From CAYXZP01 sp964469485 (GTDB lineage Bacteria; Desulfobacterota; Binatia; UBA1149; CAYXZP01): a DNA stretch of 18,360 bases. Shown here one piece after another: positions 15,322-18,360 of the stretch (its first letter is position 1; each line of letters starts with the position of its first letter). The translations under genes were made by a program, and so were the position numbers. The notes below the pieces were generated by a model. It was not told the DNA's origin, did no database searches, and was given only the letters and a program-made list of their open reading frames with translations. Location: assembly GCA_964469485.1 (NCBI GenBank), contig CAYXZP010000040.1, forward strand, positions 1 through 18,360, written 5' to 3'.

Positions 15322-15906
15322 ATGCGACGACCGGAAGAACTCGGATTCCTCGACCGTTTCTACCTACCCGCCATCTTGGCCGGCCTTGTCATCACCGGCG
15401 GCCGCTTCTGGCGCAACCTGTTCATACACATCGCTCACGCCTTCGGTCTGGCGGCGAACCGGTCGGCCGCCGTGACGGTCAGCTATCCAGAGGCCAAGCT
15501 CGCGTACGAAGAGAATTATCGCGGCAGTCACCGCCTGACGCTCAAGGACGACGGTTCGGTCCAGTGCACGGCCTGTTTCCTCTGTGCCACGGCGTGTCCG
15601 GCCCGTTGCATCAATATCGAGGCCGGCGAACATCCCGACGCCGAGTCTGAAAAATATCCGGTTCGCTACGAGATCGACACGCTGCGCTGTATCTATTGCG
15701 GCTACTGCGTGGAGGCCTGTCCCTGCGACGCGATACGAATGGACACGCGGGTGCACCCTCGCATTGCCGGCTTCAGGCGTGAGGATTTCATCGAGGACAA
15801 GGGGCTTCTCATGGAGCGCTCGCGTGTCATGCGCGACAAGGGCCCCGGCGCGCTCATGGACGAGATGCTGGCTTCCTACGAGACGCTCGTAGAGCCCGGC
15901 CCGTGA
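15322..15906 (+). CDS. nuoI: NuoI-type 2[4Fe-4S] ferredoxin subunit (NADH-quinone oxidoreductase subunit I-like), stand-alone
   Basis: This 194-aa protein has the two tetranuclear cluster motifs of the complex I subunit NuoI: C82-x2-C85-x2-C88-x3-CP and C123-x2-C126-x2-C129-x3-CP. The flanking family pattern is also there (AITGGRFWRN-like amphipathic N terminus, NYRGSHRLTLKDDGSVQCTAC, YEIDTLRCIYCGYCVEACPCDAIRM). In complex I this subunit (clusters N6a/N6b) passes electrons to NuoB in the peripheral arm at the inner membrane. No other nuo gene lies on either side, so this may be an extra copy or belong to another complex. ATG 15322 gives the expected N terminus, but no clear ribosome-binding site precedes it. 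Its stop overlaps the next GTG start. Confidence 0.87.
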   Translation: MRRPEELGFLDRFYLPAILAGLVITGGRFWRNLFIHIAHAFGLAANRSAAVTVSYPEAKLAYEENYRGSHRLTLKDDGSVQCTACFLCATACPARCINIEAGEHPDAESEKYPVRYEIDTLRCIYCGYCVEACPCDAIRMDTRVHPRIAGFRREDFIEDKGLLMERSRVMRDKGPGALMDEMLASYETLVEPGP

Positions 15907-16127
15907 TACTGTTCTATCTGTGGCGGGCCGGGGTGCTCGGGCGCGCCGACCGCGAGAAACTCGGCTTCTTTATCGGCGCCACGGGCAACCCTCTCTATCT
16001 TTCGAAGAAGTGGCCGCTACTGACCGCGGTCAATTGGGTGAAGGCGCTCGTGTGGCCTCCCTATGCACGCGCCGTGGCGGGGTGGCTCGCTTACCGCGTG
16101 GCGCTTTTCGACGGCGAGGCGGGCTGA
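15903..16127 (+). CDS. Small protein of unknown function coupled to the NuoI-like gene
   Basis: This is a 74-aa protein I do not recognise. It is aromatic-rich (five Trp) and basic, with a moderately hydrophobic second half (LLTAVNWVKALVWPPYARAVAGWLAYRVALF) that could lie on or in the membrane. The GTG start shares bases with the TGA of the NuoI-like gene (GTGA), and the frame stays open with GC-rich coding character to 16127. The coupling argues that it is real and made together with the ferredoxin subunit, perhaps as a small partner or membrane anchor, which is inference only. Confidence 0.62.
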   Translation: MILFYLWRAGVLGRADREKLGFFIGATGNPLYLSKKWPLLTAVNWVKALVWPPYARAVAGWLAYRVALFDGEAG

Positions 16128-16134
16128 GCGTCGT

Positions 16135-16163
16135 TACCAATAACGACCGGCTGCGGTTACAAT
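16135..16163 (+). promoter_or_regulatory. Promoter placed for a leaderless MoeB mRNA
   Basis: TTACCA (16135-16140) and TACAAT (16158-16163) are 17 bp apart; the -10 box matches 5 of 6 consensus bases. It ends 6 nt before ATG 16170, so transcription would begin at the start codon. No Shine-Dalgarno is present. Confidence 0.55.
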
Positions 16164-16169
16164 ATCGGG

Positions 16170-17378
16170 ATGGCCAAGGCTGGCGGCAAGACCTTCAAGC
16201 AGATAGTGGCCGAGGCGCGCCAAGCCGTGCCCGAGCTTTCCGCCGACGAGGTCAAGGCCCTGATCGGCGGTGCCGACCCCCCCTTGCTCGTCGATGTACG
16301 CGAGAAGGAGGAGTACCGCGAGGGGCATCTTCCCGATGCCATCGACATCCCCCGCGGCTTTCTCGAAATGCAGGTCGAGGAGAAGCTCCCCGACAAGTCG
16401 AAGCGGGTAGTGGCCTACTGCCAGAGCGGGACACGCTCGCTGCTGGCCGCCCGGCAGCTACAGGCAATGGGCTACACGGACGTCAGCTCCATGAGCGGCG
16501 GCTATGGGGCCTGGAAGGGGGCCGGCAAAGCCTGGGTGCAGGACTTCCAGTTCACCCACGATCAGCTCAACCGTTACAGCCGCCATTTCTTGCTGCCCGA
16601 GGTCGGTGAGGAGGGCCAGGCCAAGCTCCTCCAGGCGCGCGTCCTGTGCGTGGGGGCGGGTGGCCTCGGTTCACCAGTAGCCTTCTACCTGGCCGCGGCC
16701 GGTATCGGCACCATCGGTATCATCGACCACGACGTCGTCGACACTTCCAACCTGCAGCGTCAGATACTCCATACCAACGACCGTGTGGGCATGCCGAAGA
16801 CCGAATCGGCCAAAATGACGCTCACGGCCCTCAACCCCGATGTCAACGTCATCGAGCACCGTACGCGGCTCGACTCGAGCAACATCATGGACCTTCTCGC
16901 CGACTACGACATCGTGGTCGACGGTTGCGACAATTTTCCGACCCGCTATCTGGTCAACGACGCCTGCGTGATGACGGGCACCCCGAACGTTCACGGAAGT
17001 ATCTTCCAGTTCGAGGGCCAGACAACCGTTTTCACGCCCGGCAACGGCCCATGCTACCGCTGCCTGTTCCCGGAGCCGCCGCCGCCGGAGCTGGCACCGA
17101 GCTGCGAAGAGGCCGGGGTCCTCGGCGTGCTGCCGGGTTTGGTCGGCTGCATACAAGCGCTCGAGACGATCAAGCTCGTGCTCGGGGCCGGCGAACCGCT
17201 GGTGGGGCGTCTGGCGCATATCGACACGCTCGGCATGAACGTGCGAATGTTGAAGCTACAGCGCGACACGGCCTGCCCGATGTGCGGCGACAAGCCGACG
17301 ATAACCGAGCTGATAGATTACGAAGAGTTCTGCAATCTGCGCGCGGGAGGTGCGGACTCGAGCGCAGATGCCGCCTGA
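16170..17378 (+). CDS. moeB: Rhodanese-ThiF/MoeB fusion, sulfur-carrier adenylyltransferase
   Basis: This 402-aa cytoplasmic enzyme is of the E1-like MoeB/ThiF/MoeZ type, which adenylates the C-terminal glycine of a ubiquitin-like sulfur carrier (MoaD, ThiS or CysO). Residues ~20-125 are a rhodanese domain (LLVDVREKEEYREGHLPDAIDIPRG, active-site loop C84-QSGTR). Residues ~130-390 are the adenylation domain: YSRHFLLPEVGEEGQ, the nucleotide loop GAGGLGS (162-168), IDHDVVDTSNLQRQ, DGCDNFPTRY with the catalytic Asp, zinc ligands C295/C298 and C369/C372, and the terminal ITELIDYEEFC. In MoeZ and human MOCS3 the rhodanese domain is C-terminal; here it is N-terminal. No carrier-protein gene is adjacent, so Moco, thiamine or cysteine use is undecided. 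Confidence 0.9.
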   Translation: MAKAGGKTFKQIVAEARQAVPELSADEVKALIGGADPPLLVDVREKEEYREGHLPDAIDIPRGFLEMQVEEKLPDKSKRVVAYCQSGTRSLLAARQLQAMGYTDVSSMSGGYGAWKGAGKAWVQDFQFTHDQLNRYSRHFLLPEVGEEGQAKLLQARVLCVGAGGLGSPVAFYLAAAGIGTIGIIDHDVVDTSNLQRQILHTNDRVGMPKTESAKMTLTALNPDVNVIEHRTRLDSSNIMDLLADYDIVVDGCDNFPTRYLVNDACVMTGTPNVHGSIFQFEGQTTVFTPGNGPCYRCLFPEPPPPELAPSCEEAGVLGVLPGLVGCIQALETIKLVLGAGEPLVGRLAHIDTLGMNVRMLKLQRDTACPMCGDKPTITELIDYEEFCNLRAGGADSSADAA

Positions 17379-18012
17379 CGGCGACGTTACCAGCGTCATT
17401 CTGATGCGCCACGGCGAGACCGTGTGGAACCGCGAGCGCCGTGTGATGGGGGACTCCGACGTTCCTCTTTGCGCCGCCGGGCGCCGCCAGAGCGAGCGCG
17501 CAGCCGCCGTCCTCGAACATTTTGAGGTAGGGCGCGTGGTGAGCAGTCCGCTGGTGCGGGCGGCCGAATCGGCGCGTATCGTTTGCGACCGGCTCGGCAC
17601 CGGTCTCGAGCAGGACGAGGACCTCGCCGAGGTCCGCTTCGGCAGCTGGCAGGGCATGACCTACGGCGAGATCCGGGACGAGCCCTATTACCGCCGCTTT
17701 ATCGAGGACCCGATCAACACCCCGACGCCCGGCGGGGAGACGATCGTGGAGGTTCAGGCCAGGGCGCGAAGCGCACTTGCCAAGGCCGGTCCGGGCGAGC
17801 GCGTGCTGTTCGTTTCTCACGGCGACATCATCAGGACCGCGATATGTCACTTCCTCGCGATCCCGCTCGAAGAGTTCCGGCGGATACGCGTCGATAATTG
17901 TGGATTGACTGCGGTGGCTCTGGTGGGCGAACATGTCGAGGTCAAGTTCATCAACGTCTTGGCCGATCCCGAACGGTGTTGGGATCCTGTGCACTGGAAT
18001 AAGCGTACCTAA
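17368..18012 (+). CDS. Histidine phosphatase family protein (phosphoglycerate mutase-like)
   Basis: This is a 214-aa cytoplasmic phosphatase of the RHG superfamily. The phosphohistidine motif is LMRHGETVWN (H15); SSPLVRAAESA supplies the second Arg region, AEVRFGSWQGMTY the acidic residue region, and LFVSHGDIIRTA the second catalytic His. The short form without mutase insertions is like CobC, GpmB and broad-specificity phosphatases (COG0406), so the substrate is open. ATG 17368 overlaps the moeB stop by 11 bp; an in-frame GTG at 17350 is an alternative but would abut the GGGAGG ribosome-like sequence. Overlap indicates co-transcription with moeB. Confidence 0.87.
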   Translation: MPPDGDVTSVILMRHGETVWNRERRVMGDSDVPLCAAGRRQSERAAAVLEHFEVGRVVSSPLVRAAESARIVCDRLGTGLEQDEDLAEVRFGSWQGMTYGEIRDEPYYRRFIEDPINTPTPGGETIVEVQARARSALAKAGPGERVLFVSHGDIIRTAICHFLAIPLEEFRRIRVDNCGLTAVALVGEHVEVKFINVLADPERCWDPVHWNKRT

Positions 18013-18021
18013 GAGCGGTCC

Positions 18022-18050
18022 TTGACACCCGATACCCGCGCGGGCAGGGT
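18022..18050 (+). promoter_or_regulatory. Possible transketolase promoter with internal palindrome
   Basis: A perfect -35 box TTGACA (18022-18027) is followed after 17 bp by a weak CAGGGT (18045-18050), ending 8 nt before the ATG at 18059. The spacer holds the palindrome CCCGCGCGGG (18035-18044), a possible operator. The weak -10 leaves this uncertain. Confidence 0.35.
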
Positions 18051-18058
18051 CGGCGGAT

Positions 18059-18360
18059 ATGTCGAAAAAGGAACTACGGCACATATGTCGTCGCATGCGC
18101 GCCGACATCCTTCGCATGATCGCGGCGGCCGGCTCGGGTCATCCGGGCGGGTCTCTGTCGAGCGTCGAGATCATAGCCACGCTGTACTTCGATGTGATGA
18201 ACTATCGCGCGGGCGAGCCGGAATACCCCGGCCGCGACCGCTTCGTGATCTCCAAAGGGCACGGGGTGCCCACCGTGTACGCAGCCCTGGCCGAGGCCGG
18301 CTGCATCGACCGTTCGGAGCTCGAGGGTCTACGCAGCCTCGGTAGCAGGCTGCAGGGCCA
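18059..18360 (+). CDS. Transketolase, N-terminal subunit (truncated by window edge)
   Basis: About 100 residues are visible. They match the N terminus of transketolase, the thiamine-diphosphate enzyme that moves two-carbon units between sugar phosphates. The sequence opens KKELRHICRRMRADILRMIAAAGSGHPGGSLSSVEIIATLYFDVMNY, with the GSGHPGG motif, and continues RDRFVISKGHGVPTVYAALAEAG, with KGHG contributing to cofactor binding. The short N terminus (no long lead before MRADILRMI) is typical of the split form encoded as two adjacent genes, so a C-terminal subunit gene would be expected just beyond the right edge. That is a prediction. ATG 18059 gives the family start. The gene continues past 18360. 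Confidence 0.88.
   Translation, partial: MSKKELRHICRRMRADILRMIAAAGSGHPGGSLSSVEIIATLYFDVMNYRAGEPEYPGRDRFVISKGHGVPTVYAALAEAGCIDRSELEGLRSLGSRLQG

Noticed and set aside
1..18360. CRISPR array, insertion sequence, prophage or toxin-antitoxin locus
   Set aside because: No spaced direct repeats, transposase, integrase or phage motifs were seen on either strand. The only sizeable repeat is the 44-bp palindrome. A tRNA is present, but no integrase or duplicated tRNA 3' end lies near it.

Overview
This is an 18.36 kb, GC-rich window in which every supported gene lies on the + strand. It reads as chromosomal sequence from an uncultured Gram-negative bacterium of the broad deltaproteobacterial type. Three things suggest this. 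The order pheT - HU/IHF - MerR regulator is common in that group. Several products have Sec signal peptides and families typical of periplasm or outer membrane (DUF1329, CehA/McbA metallohydrolase). The large secreted protein carries Cys-rich modules of a style I associate with Binatota/Desulfobacterota-like and myxobacterial genomes. The lineage is an inference from family content; no rRNA is present to fix it. The sequence is a draft: a 10-N gap lies inside the largest gene, and the first 38 bases do not keep the pheT frame open.

Layout. (1) 1-1445: the 3' end of pheT, then ihfA and a small MerR-type regulator. (2) 1446-2866: an ammonium transporter (amt) with its own leader and signal peptide. 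(3) 2921-2997: tRNA-Pro(GGG), followed at 3003-3046 by a perfect 44-bp palindrome. (4) 3059-6019: a tightly packed run of surE, a small membrane protein of the small-multidrug-export-like family, apt and an FrhB-like iron-sulfur flavoprotein; starts overlap or nearly touch stops, so this is probably one operon. (5) 6153-10168: a very large secreted PHP-type metallohydrolase of the CehA/McbA kind, interrupted by the N gap and closed by a strong intrinsic terminator at 10206-10237. (6) 10244-14638: a secreted HEAT-repeat protein, a DUF1329 protein, RNase HII (rnhB) and a dicarboxylate/acidic amino acid symporter. Two of the three junctions are stop/start overlaps. (7) 14684-17378: a GST-like protein, a stand-alone NuoI-type ferredoxin subunit with a 74-aa unknown protein coupled to it, and a rhodanese-ThiF/MoeB fusion with the rhodanese domain at the N terminus. 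(8) 17368-18360: a histidine phosphatase and the start of a transketolase N-terminal subunit that runs off the right edge.

How the genes relate. Most genes are housekeeping: translation, nucleoid, nitrogen uptake, nucleotide salvage, RNA/DNA hybrid repair, sulfur-carrier activation and the pentose phosphate pathway. The accessory-looking part is 6153-12789, where three successive genes encode exported proteins (metallohydrolase, HEAT protein, DUF1329 protein) that may work together outside the cytoplasm. The redox genes (FrhB-like, NuoI-like, GST-like) are scattered among housekeeping genes without their usual complex partners. Promoter-like sequences whose -10 box ends 6 nt before the start codon (GST-like and MoeB genes; a similar site 8 nt before the transketolase start) suggest leaderless transcripts. 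I did not find a clear defence system, CRISPR array, prophage or insertion sequence.
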